DNA of 64,000 bases from Candidatus Eiseniibacteriota bacterium (GTDB lineage Bacteria > Eisenbacteria > RBG-16-71-46 > CAIMUX01): contig JACKCR010000002.1 in NCBI GenBank assembly GCA_020633975.1, positions 434,001 through 498,000 of the forward strand, read 5' to 3'. The translations under genes and the position numbers were made by a program. Below, piece after piece: positions 1 to 8,968 of this stretch (position 1 is the first letter of the stretch; the number at the start of each line of letters is the position of its first letter). Below the pieces are notes generated by a model. The model was not told the origin of the DNA. It searched no databases and saw only the letters and a program-made list of their open reading frames with translations.

Positions 1-1
1 G

Positions 2-295
2 ACCACTGAAGCTGGAGTCATCACTCTGGTCATCATGGCCGTGGGCACGATGGTGCCTTCTGCCCCGGGATTCATCGGCACTCTCCAGTATGCGGGTACT
101 CTGGCGCTCACCCAGTACGATGTGGATCCGTCCGTTGCCCTGTCCTTCACGCTTCTCTACCACGCGAGCCAGTGGTTCCCCGTCACCGCCGTCGGCTTGG
201 TCTTCTTCCTCCAGCAGCACCTCAGCCTGGACCAGCTACGAGGTTTGGAGTCGGCCGCCGATGCGGCCGATAACCCAAAGGGGGAGGGCACGTGA
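2..295 (+). CDS. C-terminal fragment of a YbhN / lysylphosphatidylglycerol-synthase-type membrane protein (cut by window edge)
   Basis: The frame is open from base 2, so the gene begins before the window; about 97 C-terminal residues are visible. They hold two hydrophobic stretches and a P-S-A-P-G-F-I-G-T motif, which resembles the last conserved block of the UPF0104/YbhN family, the membrane half of lysylphosphatidylglycerol synthases. Members are inner-membrane proteins often found in polysaccharide or lipid-modification clusters. The stop overlaps the GTG start of the next gene by four bases (GTGA), so both are probably translated together as part of the polysaccharide operon. The exact subfamily cannot be set from the tail alone. 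Confidence 0.6.
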   Translation, partial: TTEAGVITLVIMAVGTMVPSAPGFIGTLQYAGTLALTQYDVDPSVALSFTLLYHASQWFPVTAVGLVFFLQQHLSLDQLRGLESAADAADNPKGEGT

Positions 296-1860
296 CGCGA
301 TCGGCGCTGAGAAGACGATCCAAGGGACCGAACGTACGTTACGGGCGCCCGAAGTATCATCGACCGGTCCAGGAGTCTGCGCTCTCGGCGTGGATCCTCA
401 TCCCGATCGTAGCGATCGTCGGAGCGTTCGTCGCAAGTCAGTTCTTTGCGCTCAATCCCCGGTACATCAAGCTGATGGCGGGAGCGTTGGCCGTGCTCGT
501 GATTCTGCGCTCGTCCTTCCCGGCGGCCGTGACTTTCTTCCTCCTCGTCTTCCCGGTTCCCACGTTCGTGTTCGTGAGCGACACGAACCTGCTCCTGATC
601 GGTCTCCTCCTCGCCGTCTGGGTCGTGAACATGGCCATGGGGCGGTTCCCGAAACCGATGCGCTCCCCGGTGGACTGGGCCATCTGGATCTACTTGGGCA
701 TCCACGCACTCTCGTTCATCAACATCGAGACTGCGGAGGGGATCGACAAAGGCTTTGGCGCGTACCTCTACCTCGCGTCGGGAGCTTTCCTCTTCTGGCT
801 GCTCTACAACGGCCTCAGAACCGAGCGACATCTCCATCGAGCGTTCGTCGTTCTCGGTGTCGTCTCCCTGTTCGTGAACATCAGCGCGTTCGTAGAGCAC
901 TTCTTCCACTTCGATCTCGTGCCCGAATGGTTCCTCCACCGAGCGGGCCAAACCCGAAACGATATCCGCGTGGGTGGCGTGTTCGGGTTCCACGGGCTCC
1001 TGGCCGACTTCAACGCGATCGTCTTCTACCTGCAGGTCTACATGGGAATGCGGTCGCGAGGACGATGGCTCAAGGCCTACTACTACGGGCTGGCTGCCTT
1101 CGGTCTCATCGTGATCCTGTGGACGGTCAACCGAGGAGGCGCGATCGCGTGGGCTCTGGGTGGACTGTACTTCCTCGCTCTGATGCGGCACCGGATCGAT
1201 TGGGTGAAGGCGATCGTGGTGACCCCTGCCGTCGTCGCGGCGTACTTCCTCTACCAATCGATCAGGGATATCGGGACGTCGAAGGTGTTGCTCTTCGCCC
1301 GCATCGCGGGAACTCAGCTCGAGCGCGGGGTTCCGGACAACCGCGTGCAGGTCTGGACGCAGGTCGTCCGGCGGATTCCGGAGCATCTCTGGATCGGGCA
1401 CGGGCCCTATTACGAGTTGGGCGGCTTTGGGGACGCGAAGGTCTCGTACCCCCACTCCGCCTACCTCTTCTACCTCTACACGACTGGCATCCTCGGTTTG
1501 ACGGCTTGGCTCTGGATTCTCATCAAGCTCACCATCGTGACGTTCCCCGGGTTCAAGGTCGATTTCCGACGAGCCTCCTTCGTCAAGGGAGCGCAGGCGG
1601 TGCTCCACATTCAGATCCTGATGTTTGCAGCCGCTCAGGTTCGGGACGAGCACCAGCGCGGGAACGTGTACCTCTACGTAATGTGGATCCTGTTCGGGCT
1701 TGGGGCGGTGGCTGCCCGTTTGGTCAAGGAAGAGCGGATCCGGGTGAGGGAATCTCAGGATCGGGACCTCGACCTGGACCCAGATCCCGGCCTCGACGAG
1801 GTACAACCGCCCGGCCGGGCCTGGGGAAGGCTTGCGGTAGGAGAACGTCGGCCGACTTGA
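292..1860 (+). CDS. O-antigen ligase / Wzy-like polysaccharide polymerase membrane protein
   Basis: This 522-residue protein has roughly ten hydrophobic segments, a long central periplasmic-type loop and a charged, Asp/Arg-rich cytoplasmic-type tail of about 45 residues. Motifs match the O-antigen ligase/Wzy family: N-R-G-G-A near residue 280, and G-H-G-P followed by Y-P-H-S-A-Y-L late in the protein, equivalent to the usual HN-YL block. Such proteins polymerise repeat units or ligate glycan to a lipid carrier at the periplasmic face. The GTG start lies in a GTGA overlap with the preceding stop. The neighbours (phosphoglycosyl transferase and GT4 enzymes) support a role in capsule, exopolysaccharide or O-antigen assembly; polymerase versus ligase is not decidable from sequence alone. 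Confidence 0.8.
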   Translation: MTRSALRRRSKGPNVRYGRPKYHRPVQESALSAWILIPIVAIVGAFVASQFFALNPRYIKLMAGALAVLVILRSSFPAAVTFFLLVFPVPTFVFVSDTNLLLIGLLLAVWVVNMAMGRFPKPMRSPVDWAIWIYLGIHALSFINIETAEGIDKGFGAYLYLASGAFLFWLLYNGLRTERHLHRAFVVLGVVSLFVNISAFVEHFFHFDLVPEWFLHRAGQTRNDIRVGGVFGFHGLLADFNAIVFYLQVYMGMRSRGRWLKAYYYGLAAFGLIVILWTVNRGGAIAWALGGLYFLALMRHRIDWVKAIVVTPAVVAAYFLYQSIRDIGTSKVLLFARIAGTQLERGVPDNRVQVWTQVVRRIPEHLWIGHGPYYELGGFGDAKVSYPHSAYLFYLYTTGILGLTAWLWILIKLTIVTFPGFKVDFRRASFVKGAQAVLHIQILMFAAAQVRDEHQRGNVYLYVMWILFGLGAVAARLVKEERIRVRESQDRDLDLDPDPGLDEVQPPGRAWGRLAVGERRPT

Positions 1861-1973
1861 AGCACGACAAAGGAATCGGATATCCTGGATAGTGTCGGTT
1901 TCGGCCCCTCGGGGCCATTCGAACTGGGAGACCCCGCTGGAGGGAAGCGTATAGGCCCTTGGTACAAGGTTTT

Positions 1974-1992
1974 CCGCGAGCCTGGCTCGCGG
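1974..1992 (+). promoter_or_regulatory. Hairpin in the leader between the Wzy-like and sugar-transferase genes
   Basis: An 8-bp perfect inverted repeat (CCGCGAGC / GCTCGCGG) with a three-base loop lies in the 232-bp gap between the two genes. A GC hairpin near 1903-1917 precedes it. No T-run follows either one, so they are not convincing terminators; leader structure or attenuation is possible. I see no known riboswitch core here. Confidence 0.3.
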
Positions 1993-2092
1993 GTCACGAC
2001 AACTGTGGATCGACTGCAACGGCCTGTGCGGGACCGAGGAGGCTTCCGGCTGGTCGTGCTGAACCCGCTCCTAGCGACGTGCTCAGGAGGCC

Positions 2093-3157
2093 TTGTGCTC
2101 GAGTGGCCCGAAAACGACGGATGGCGCAGTGCGTCCCGAGGATCTCCAGCCTTGGTCGCGCTTCCCTCCGGGGTCTCCCATCTACTTGCTCCACCGGAAT
2201 ATAGCAGGCGGTAACTCCTTGGCTTCCCGAGGCGACAAGCGGGATATTCCCGCCCATCTCCGTGCGGCATCGCCGAAGACGAACATCCCTCGTCGGCGGG
2301 GTGTGCCAGGTGCGCGCAACTCGGGTGTCCGCAAAGACGTTGCTTTCGAGGGGGCTCCCCAAAGGGCAGAGACGCCGTTTGGGGCAGAATCCCAAGTTGG
2401 CGCGATCCGCCAGGAGCCCGGGGCCACTCCGCGGAGGGAGAGACCGGCTCCGCCCCGCGCCCAGGCCTCGCGTGCGGTTCCTCCTCCGCCTGCGGCCCCG
2501 CCGACTCCCAGAGCTTGGGAGGGCAGGATCGAGATCACTCCCGATCGGACGCTCTATCAGCGGTTCGGGAAGCGCTTCGTGGACGTGCTGGCCTCAGGAG
2601 TCGCACTCCTCCTCCTCTCGCCGCTCTTCCTTGCGATCATCATCGCGATCAAGCTCGAGGACGGCGGTCCGATCCTCTACTGCTCCGAGCGAGTTGGCCG
2701 TGGGGGACGCTGCTTCCGGTTCCTCAAGTTCCGATCGATGATCCCGTCTGCGGATTCGTGTCGGGACAGCCTTCAGAACCTCAACGAGGTGGACGGGCCT
2801 GTCTTCAAGATAGAGAACGACCCTCGAATCACGAGGGTGGGACGCATCCTTCGTCGGACGAGCATGGACGAGCTTCCGCAGTTCTGGAACGTGTTCCGAG
2901 GGGACATGTCCTGCGTCGGTCCACGGCCGCCGATTCCGAGCGAGGTCGAGAACTACGAGCCGTGGCAGCTCGAACGACTCTCTGTACGGCCGGGGATCAC
3001 CTGTCTCTGGCAGATCAGCGGCCGGAGCCGGATCGGGTTCGACGAGTGGATGCGGCTCGACATGGAGTACATCCATCACCACCGGACACTCTCCAGTGAC
3101 CTCAACATCCTACTCCGGACGGTTCCGGCAGTGGTGTCCGGCGAAGGCGCGTACTGA
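2093..3157 (+). CDS. Bacterial sugar transferase (polyisoprenyl-phosphate hexose-1-phosphate transferase, WcaJ/WbaP C-terminal type)
   Basis: Residues from about 157 to the end form a complete bacterial sugar-transferase domain. It has K-R-F-V-D-V-L followed by a membrane helix, then G-P-I-L-Y, K-F-R-S-M, the catalytic Asp-Glu dyad in S-M-D-E-L-P-Q, and G-P-R-P-P. This enzyme class transfers hexose-1-phosphate from a nucleotide sugar to undecaprenyl phosphate and so starts repeat-unit synthesis. The first ~155 residues are Pro/Arg-rich, lack the four membrane helices of full-length WbaP proteins, and look disordered. The start is uncertain: TTG at 2093 has AGGAGG only two bases upstream, while an in-frame TTG near 2218 and a GTG near 2307 are alternatives. 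The stop overlaps the next ATG (TGATG). Confidence 0.85.
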   Translation: MCSSGPKTTDGAVRPEDLQPWSRFPPGSPIYLLHRNIAGGNSLASRGDKRDIPAHLRAASPKTNIPRRRGVPGARNSGVRKDVAFEGAPQRAETPFGAESQVGAIRQEPGATPRRERPAPPRAQASRAVPPPPAAPPTPRAWEGRIEITPDRTLYQRFGKRFVDVLASGVALLLLSPLFLAIIIAIKLEDGGPILYCSERVGRGGRCFRFLKFRSMIPSADSCRDSLQNLNEVDGPVFKIENDPRITRVGRILRRTSMDELPQFWNVFRGDMSCVGPRPPIPSEVENYEPWQLERLSVRPGITCLWQISGRSRIGFDEWMRLDMEYIHHHRTLSSDLNILLRTVPAVVSGEGAY

Positions 3158-4722
3158 TGGATCGAACCGAACGGCCCACCTCTCCTTGGGTTGGCCGGAT
3201 CCTCCTGGGGCTCACCCTGCTCGCCGCGTTGCTCCGCTTCTACCACGCTGGAACGCAATCACTGTGGATCGATGAGACGGAGACCATCAAGTACACCGCA
3301 CCTTTCGGGCAGTACTCGTGGCGACTCTTCTTCTACAACCTCCACGGGGCGCTCTACTCGGCTCTGCTCCACGCCTGGTCCCATCTGTTCGGCACGAGTG
3401 AGTGGGCGCTTCGCAGTTTCTCTGCACTCGTCGGCACGGTGACGGTTCCGTTGTTCTATTGGGCGCTCCAGCCTCTTCGTCGGCCGAACACGGCTCTCGT
3501 AGCGACCGCGCTCCTTGCGATCCACCCGTTCCACATTTGGTACTCACAGGAACTGCGCGGGTACGTCCTGCTTCTCCTCGCGGTGGTCGTGTCGACCGGC
3601 TGCTTCCTCCGCGCCATCGAAGGGAATCGTCACTCCTTGTGGAGGTACGCTGCAGCAAACCTGGTAGGGCTACTCTCCAATCTCGCTCATGTCTTTGCGA
3701 TGATGGCGCACGGCTGGCTTCAGCTCCTTCGTGGACGCGAAGGACGGACTCTCTGGCGTGGACTCGTCCTATCGTGGCTCGTGAGCTTCGTGCTTCTGGC
3801 TCCGTGGATCTATGTCTTCTGGGAGAACCAGATTCAGGGATCGCGGGCGGTCGGGACGGAGAGCATTCCCAAGGAGGAACGGATCCGTGGAGAGTCATCT
3901 GCTCCGGTCCTAGGGATTCCGTACTCCTACTACACGTTCTCCGTCGGCTACTCCTACGGACCGAGCCTCCGGGAGTTGGCGACCCTCAACCGGAAGATGG
4001 ACCTCTCCGTGCTCCAGCCTCACATCCCCGGACTCGCCTGGGCGGCGATCGCGTTCGGCCTCGCCGCCGTGATCGGCTTCGTTCGTCTGTGGAGATCGGG
4101 GGTGCCGGGACGAACCTGGGTTTGGCTCGCCGTGATTCCCGTACTGCTGGTCTACGGAACGGCGGTGCGGAACATCAAGGTGTTCAATCCGCGCTACGCC
4201 GCAGCCGCGTTTCCAGCCTACCTGCTGGCCGTGTCCGAAGGGATCGTGTCCGTGGGGCGACGTCGTTCCCTCCTCCTCGGGCTCGCCGTTCTCGCTCCTA
4301 CGAGCGTGTCGCTCGCCCAGCACTACACGGATTCCGACTACGCCAAGGACGAGACGCGGGAAGCGGTAGCGTACCTCAGGTCGGAGATGCGTCCCGGCGA
4401 CCTCTTCTGCTACATCGGTCTGGACTCTCCACTCCACAACTACTACTGGCGGGACATCCGCAACGATCCCGACGGGATCGAGCACATCGGAACGCACTTC
4501 TTCACACCGAGCGACTGGCCCGGACGGTTCGCGCGGATGGACAGTCTTCTCGCGGGTCACGACCGGATCTTCCTCCTCTTTCTTCGCGAGGCTTGGGACG
4601 ACCCGGAGGGACGGTTCCGCGCCCACATCGAAGAGACTTACGACGTAGAGGAGAAGGCCGTCTTCGTAGGTACGGAGGTTTGGAAGATCGCCGGCCGTCC
4701 GGCAACGGAGGGAACGCAGTGA
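3157..4722 (+). CDS. GT-C fold membrane glycosyltransferase (GT39/ArnT-like, dolichyl-phosphate-mannose type)
   Basis: A 521-residue polytopic membrane protein with about ten hydrophobic helices. The first extracytoplasmic loop contains W-I-D-E-T, the acidic motif expected for catalysis in GT39/GT83 (PMT, ArnT) enzymes. Further on is the typical H-P-F-H-I-W-Y-S-Q-E-L-R-G-Y block. These enzymes move a sugar from a polyprenyl-phosphate donor to an acceptor on the periplasmic side. The soluble C-terminal region of about 130 residues is typical of the group. Its ATG shares a base with the upstream stop, and its own stop overlaps the next GTG, so it sits mid-operon in the polysaccharide cluster. 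Confidence 0.8.
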   Translation: MDRTERPTSPWVGRILLGLTLLAALLRFYHAGTQSLWIDETETIKYTAPFGQYSWRLFFYNLHGALYSALLHAWSHLFGTSEWALRSFSALVGTVTVPLFYWALQPLRRPNTALVATALLAIHPFHIWYSQELRGYVLLLLAVVVSTGCFLRAIEGNRHSLWRYAAANLVGLLSNLAHVFAMMAHGWLQLLRGREGRTLWRGLVLSWLVSFVLLAPWIYVFWENQIQGSRAVGTESIPKEERIRGESSAPVLGIPYSYYTFSVGYSYGPSLRELATLNRKMDLSVLQPHIPGLAWAAIAFGLAAVIGFVRLWRSGVPGRTWVWLAVIPVLLVYGTAVRNIKVFNPRYAAAAFPAYLLAVSEGIVSVGRRRSLLLGLAVLAPTSVSLAQHYTDSDYAKDETREAVAYLRSEMRPGDLFCYIGLDSPLHNYYWRDIRNDPDGIEHIGTHFFTPSDWPGRFARMDSLLAGHDRIFLLFLREAWDDPEGRFRAHIEETYDVEEKAVFVGTEVWKIAGRPATEGTQ

Positions 4723-5993
4723 GCCAAGCGTCTCCCTTCCGACTCACGTTCTATTCGGACGCTCCCTACTACGGTGGGGCGGAGCGGTACCTCGTCACGT
4801 TGGCGCGGCAGTACGCCCGGTTCCCCGATGGGCCTCGGCTCTCCGCCATCGTCGAAGTAGAGGACGCCGCCGAACGGCTCGCGACCGAGTTCGAGGGCGC
4901 TGGAGCCGAGGTGACGCGGTTTCCGGGGCCGGGGTTCGGATGGTGGAAGCAGCTACCCGAGCTGGTCTCGCTGTTTCGCTCCGTTCCGGGCGACGTGCTG
5001 CACGTGAACCTGCCGAGCAGTTACGACGCAGGAGTGTCGTCGATCGCCTGGGCTGCGAAGCAGGCGGGATACCGAGCCGTCGTATCGACCGAGCACCTGC
5101 CGATGATCGAGCGGAAGTACAAGAAGTTCCCGATCAAGTTTCTCTTCAGCCACTGGATCGATCGCGTCATCGCCATCGCGGAAGCGAACCGCGCATTCCT
5201 CGTGCATCGGCACGGTGTCGATGCGGATCGTGTCATCGCCCTTCCGAACGGTATCGAAGAGCCGGACCTACTCACTCAGGAGGAGATCGCGGCGCTGCGC
5301 AGGGAGTGGGGGGCAAGGGACCGTGCGGTTGTCGGATGCGTCGGTCGGTTGACGGAGCGGAAAGGGCAGCACCATCTCCTCTCTTCCGTGGCCCGTGTCG
5401 ATGAGTCGCTCCGGCCGCTCGTCGTGTTGGTCGGGGAGGGAGAAGAGGACGCTCGTCTGCGCGAACTCGCGGCAGAACTCGGGCTCGATGTGGTCTTTAC
5501 CGGGCCTCGCCCCGATGCGGCTTCGCTGCCGCAGGCGTTCGACGTCTTTGCGCTCGTCTCGAGTGTCGAGACGATGCCGCTCACGATCCTCGAAGCGATG
5601 GCGGGCGGGGTACCGGTTCTCGCTACGTCGATCTTCGGAGTTCCGGAGTTGGTTGCGGATCGGGAGACCGGTCGCCTCGTTCCTTCCGGAGACGTGGTCG
5701 AGACGGCACGGGTACTCGAAGAGATGCTGGCGTCGCCCGAAGCTCTCCAGGCGATGGGGCGGGCCGGACGGGAGCGGTACGAACGAAACTTCACCGCCGA
5801 GAAGATGGCCGAGCGAACGCTCGAAGTGTACCGGTCTGCCCTCGCGAGCGCGCCGCAGGTCGGCAGTGGGTCGAGGGGCGGGAACCGCGAGCGAGGTGAA
5901 GGGGCGAGCGGCACGGGTAACGGTGCTGCGAGCGCGAGTGGTTCTGGCAACGGGAAGCGGCGGTCGTCCTCTGGCGACGAGACGGCGGCGTGA
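4719..5993 (+). CDS. GT4 family glycosyltransferase with Gly/Ser/Asn-rich tail
   Basis: A 424-residue GT-B enzyme. The N-domain begins with F-Y-S-D-A-P-Y-Y-G-G-A-E-R-Y and the C-domain has V-G-R-L-T-E-R-K-G, V-G-E-G-E-E-D and the E-x7-E nucleotide-sugar motif around V-E-T-M-P-L-T-I-L-E-A-M. It should be a cytoplasmic retaining glycosyltransferase adding one sugar to the lipid-linked unit. The GTG at 4719 lies in a GTGA overlap with the preceding stop; the frame is open far upstream, but that stretch overlaps the real GT39 gene. The last ~50 residues are a low-complexity Gly/Ser/Asn/Arg tail not found in the family core. A similar tail occurs on the response regulator at 23.9-24.7 kb. Confidence 0.87.
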   Translation: MSQASPFRLTFYSDAPYYGGAERYLVTLARQYARFPDGPRLSAIVEVEDAAERLATEFEGAGAEVTRFPGPGFGWWKQLPELVSLFRSVPGDVLHVNLPSSYDAGVSSIAWAAKQAGYRAVVSTEHLPMIERKYKKFPIKFLFSHWIDRVIAIAEANRAFLVHRHGVDADRVIALPNGIEEPDLLTQEEIAALRREWGARDRAVVGCVGRLTERKGQHHLLSSVARVDESLRPLVVLVGEGEEDARLRELAAELGLDVVFTGPRPDAASLPQAFDVFALVSSVETMPLTILEAMAGGVPVLATSIFGVPELVADRETGRLVPSGDVVETARVLEEMLASPEALQAMGRAGRERYERNFTAEKMAERTLEVYRSALASAPQVGSGSRGGNRERGEGASGTGNGAASASGSGNGKRRSSSGDETAA

Positions 5994-7234
5994 GGTTGGA
6001 AGCGAAGTCGATGCGTATCGTGCAAGTGAACAAGTACCACTACCTCAAGGGCGGCGCCGAGCGCTACTACCTCGACGTCTCCATCGCTCTGAGGGAACGC
6101 GGGCACGAGGTTCGTCATCTCGCGATGGCGCATGATCGCAACGAGACGCCGCAGGATGGGGACCGGTTCGTCGAGGAAGTGGACTACCGCGGCCGGATGG
6201 GGTTCGCGCAGAAGCTTCGCCAGTCTTCGCGGGTGATCTACAACCGGGAAGCACTGGACCACGCCCGCGCGATGGCGCGAAACGGGACGGCAGTTGCGCA
6301 CATGCACAACATCTACCACCAGCTCTCGCCTTCGGTGATCGATGGGTTCGTCGACGCAGGAGTTCCCGTCGTCCAGACGCTGCACGACTACAAGCTCGTC
6401 TGCCCAGCCTACCTTCTCATGACGGAGGGAGAGATCTGCGAGCGCTGCCGTGGTGGCAAGTACTACGAGGCGGTGAAGCACCAATGCCTGCTGGCGAGTC
6501 GTGCGGCGTCCGTCGTGGGAATGATCGAGGCCTACTACCATTCGATGAAGGGGACCTACGGCCGGATCTCCCGGTTCCTCTGCCCGAGCCGCTTTCTCCT
6601 CGAGAAGGTGGCGTCCTTCGGAATTCCACGCGAGAAACTCGTCCATCTGCCGTATCTCGTGCATGCGGACCGGTATCGGCCAGGTGGGGCGGATCGGGAG
6701 CGGGCCTGCGTCTACGTGGGGCGGCTCTCCCGGGAGAAGGGGATTGCGACCCTGATCGAGGCGATCGCCAAGATGCCGGACGACCGGCTGAAGCTCTGGA
6801 TCCTGGGCGAGGGCCCGGTTCGGGAGGAACTCGAGGCCCGGGCCAATCAGCTATGCCCTGGTCGCGTCCAGTTTCTCGGATTCCGGTCCGGCGAGGAGCT
6901 ACACGAGACGATTCGGCGGGCAGCGTTCGCCGTGGTACCTTCGGAGTGGTTCGAAAACCTGCCGTTCGCCGTCCTCGAGCCGTTCGCGCTCGGGACCCCG
7001 GTGGTTGGAGCGCGGATCGGGGGGATACCGGAGATGGTCGAGGACGGGATCACGGGGCGTCTCCATGAGAGTGGCGACTCGGACTCGCTCCGGGACGCCC
7101 TTCTTTGGATGTCCGGTCCGGATGCCGATCTCCAGACCATGGGAACCAATGCCCGGCGGCGCATCGAAGAGGAATACAACGTGGATCGACACCTGGAGCG
7201 CCTGCTCGCCCTCTACGCGGAGGTGACCGCGTGA
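5990..7234 (+). CDS. GT4 family glycosyltransferase
   Basis: A GT-B fold glycosyltransferase of 407-414 residues. It has Y-L-K-G-G-A-E-R-Y near the N-terminus, a Cys-containing insert (C-P-A-Y...C-E-R-C) seen in many exopolysaccharide GT4 enzymes, Y-V-G-R-L-S-R-E-K-G, and the donor-binding E-N-L-P-F-A-V-L-E block. The GTG at 5990 forms the GTGA overlap used throughout this operon. An ATG at 6011, seven codons in, would give the more typical N-terminus MRIVQVN and has GGAAG upstream, so the true start could be either. It probably adds one residue of the repeat unit. Confidence 0.87.
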   Translation: MRLEAKSMRIVQVNKYHYLKGGAERYYLDVSIALRERGHEVRHLAMAHDRNETPQDGDRFVEEVDYRGRMGFAQKLRQSSRVIYNREALDHARAMARNGTAVAHMHNIYHQLSPSVIDGFVDAGVPVVQTLHDYKLVCPAYLLMTEGEICERCRGGKYYEAVKHQCLLASRAASVVGMIEAYYHSMKGTYGRISRFLCPSRFLLEKVASFGIPREKLVHLPYLVHADRYRPGGADRERACVYVGRLSREKGIATLIEAIAKMPDDRLKLWILGEGPVREELEARANQLCPGRVQFLGFRSGEELHETIRRAAFAVVPSEWFENLPFAVLEPFALGTPVVGARIGGIPEMVEDGITGRLHESGDSDSLRDALLWMSGPDADLQTMGTNARRRIEEEYNVDRHLERLLALYAEVTA

Positions 7235-8406
7235 GAATCGCCATGATCGGGCAGAAGGGGATCCCAGCCACGTACGGCGGCATCGAACGCCACGTCGAGG
7301 AGATCGCAACGCGTCTCGTCGAACGGGGCCACGAGGTGGACGTCTACTCCCGGGTCCACTACTCGCGCCACAGCGGCGAATTCCGCGGCGTCCAGACCCA
7401 TCGCCTTCCGAGCGTCAACACGAAGCACCTCGACGCCATCACGCATTGTGCGTTTTCGACGGTGGATGCTCTCGCGCGCCGGTACGACGTCGTTCACTAC
7501 CACGCGCTCGGCCCCGCCATCTTCGCGAGCCTGCCCAGGCTCGGCGGAGCGAAGACGGTCGTCACGGTGCACGGGCTCGACTGGGAGCGAGGGAAGTGGG
7601 GCAAGTTCGCGACCTGGTTCCTCCGGTTCTGTGAACATCCCGCGATCCGTTTCCCGAACAAGACGATCGTCGTGTCGCAGACGCTCAAGGAGTACTTCGA
7701 CGAGAAGTTCAAAGTCGAAACGGTGATGATCCCGAACGGTGCGAACCCGGGGATCCATCGTCCCCCGAACAAGATCAAGCGGTTCGGGCTCGACAAGCAC
7801 CGCTACATCCTCTTCGTCGGCCGTCTCGTTCCGGAGAAGGGATGTCACTACCTCCTCGAAGCGTTCAGTCGTCTCGACACCGATGCGCATCTGGTCATGG
7901 CCGGTGGTTCGAGCTTCAGCGATGGCTATGTCGACTCGCTCATGCGGATCAAAGGCAACGACGACCGGATCCACATGCTCGGGTACGTCTATGGCGACTT
8001 GCTCGACGAACTCTGGACGAACGCGTACATGGTCTCGCAGCCGTCGGTGCTCGAAGGTCTCTCCATCTCGCTCATCGAAGCGATCTCGCACGGCAAATGC
8101 GTGCTCGTGAGCGACATCCCGGAGAACATGGAGGTGGTTGCGGACTGCGCGGTGAGCCACAAGACGCGTGACGTCGACGACCTGGAGGCGAAGCTCAGGG
8201 AGCTACTCGAAGACCCCGCCCGCGTCGATAGTGTGGCCCAGGCATGCAAGCGACATGCGGAGGCGCACTACTCTTGGAACCGGATCGTCGAAGCGACCGA
8301 GGCGGTCTACCTCGATCTGTTCGCTGGCGATGCGAAGGGTGAGCCGGTCTCGACTCGGAAGACCAACCCGAAGCTGACTCTCGTGAAGAACCGCCGCCTC
8401 GGCTGA
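7231..8406 (+). CDS. GT4 family glycosyltransferase with DUF1972 N-domain (rhamnosyltransferase-like)
   Basis: A 391-residue GT-B protein starting M-R-I-A-M-I-G-Q-K-G-I-P-A-T-Y-G-G-I-E, the signature of DUF1972-type GT4 enzymes, a group that includes Cps2T/RgpA-type rhamnosyltransferases. F-V-G-R-L-V-P-E-K-G-C-H-Y and the P-S-V-L-E-G-L-S-I-S-L-I-E-A donor motif are present. The GTG start overlaps the previous stop. It is the last gene of the first polysaccharide operon and meets the Lrp gene head-on; three short direct repeats start in its final codons. Rhamnose specificity is an inference from family members only. Confidence 0.87.
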   Translation: MRIAMIGQKGIPATYGGIERHVEEIATRLVERGHEVDVYSRVHYSRHSGEFRGVQTHRLPSVNTKHLDAITHCAFSTVDALARRYDVVHYHALGPAIFASLPRLGGAKTVVTVHGLDWERGKWGKFATWFLRFCEHPAIRFPNKTIVVSQTLKEYFDEKFKVETVMIPNGANPGIHRPPNKIKRFGLDKHRYILFVGRLVPEKGCHYLLEAFSRLDTDAHLVMAGGSSFSDGYVDSLMRIKGNDDRIHMLGYVYGDLLDELWTNAYMVSQPSVLEGLSISLIEAISHGKCVLVSDIPENMEVVADCAVSHKTRDVDDLEAKLRELLEDPARVDSVAQACKRHAEAHYSWNRIVEATEAVYLDLFAGDAKGEPVSTRKTNPKLTLVKNRRLG

Positions 8407-8478
8407 CGGTCGCGTCGTCACCATCCAACCTACGGTCGCGTCGTCACCTTCCGGCTGACGGTTGCGATGTCACCCTCC
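8401..8478. repeat. Three imperfect tandem copies of a ~26-bp sequence between convergent genes
   Basis: Copies at 8401-8426, 8429-8452 and 8453-8478 share the core ACGGTCGCGTCGTCACC; the third differs at two core positions. The array overlaps the last codons of both convergent genes. It is probably a local duplication. No terminator hairpin is evident in this gap. Confidence 0.6.
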
Positions 8479-8958
8479 GACGGATGGATCCAGTCCCACG
8501 TGCGGGAGTGAGCTGCGTCGCTCGCTGTAGAAGATCAGCGAGGTCTCGATGTGCGCCACTTCCTCGCGTTGCGAGAATGCGTCGAGCGCCAGATCGCGAA
8601 GGTGGGAGGGATCCCGGAGCGCGACATGGACCAGGAAGTCGTTCGCTCCCGCCACGTGGAAGAACCCGATCAGTTCGGGAAGGGACCGGAGGTGATCGAG
8701 GAAGGCGTCGATGCGCGCCCGGGAGTGCCGGTCCAGCCGGATCGCGATGAGCGCCTCGAGGCCGATGCCCAGAGCCTGGTGGGATACGTCCGCGTGAAAG
8801 CCACGGATGACCCCGCGCTCCTGAAGGCGACGTACCCGTTCGAGGCAGCTCGACGGGGCCAGCCCGACCTGGGAGGCGAGCTCCTTGTTCGAGAGCCGTC
8901 CATCGTTCTGCAGGACGTCCAGGATCTGCACGTCGATTCGGTCTAGGTCGGTTGCCAT
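8470..8958 (-). CDS. Lrp/AsnC family transcriptional regulator
   Basis: A 162-residue protein with an N-terminal winged helix-turn-helix (D-R-I-D-V-Q-I-L-D-V-L-Q-N-D-G-R, then L-A-S-Q-V-G-L-A-P-S-S-C-L-E-R-V) and a C-terminal RAM/ACT-like effector domain. Length and layout match Lrp/AsnC regulators, which sense amino acids and form DNA-wrapping oligomers. The ATG giving MATDLDRID was chosen because it starts just before the HTH; the longer open frame lies under the divergent gene. It is transcribed away from the Cys/Met PLP enzyme with 120 bp between starts, so it probably controls that gene in response to a sulfur or other amino acid. Confidence 0.9.
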   Translation of the reverse strand: MATDLDRIDVQILDVLQNDGRLSNKELASQVGLAPSSCLERVRRLQERGVIRGFHADVSHQALGIGLEALIAIRLDRHSRARIDAFLDHLRSLPELIGFFHVAGANDFLVHVALRDPSHLRDLALDAFSQREEVAHIETSLIFYSERRSSLPHVGLDPSVGG

Positions 8959-8968
8959 GGCGATTCTC

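Noticed and set aside
1861-2092. A c-di-GMP riboswitch in the leader of the sugar transferase gene
   Set aside because: Some short matches (CAC...GCAA) exist but the conserved core and pairing of the GEMM element are absent.
3402-5993. One 863-residue protein ending in the first GT4 domain
   Set aside because: The first half of this open frame is out of frame with the real GT39 gene and has no family content; the GTG at 4719 starts the true gene.
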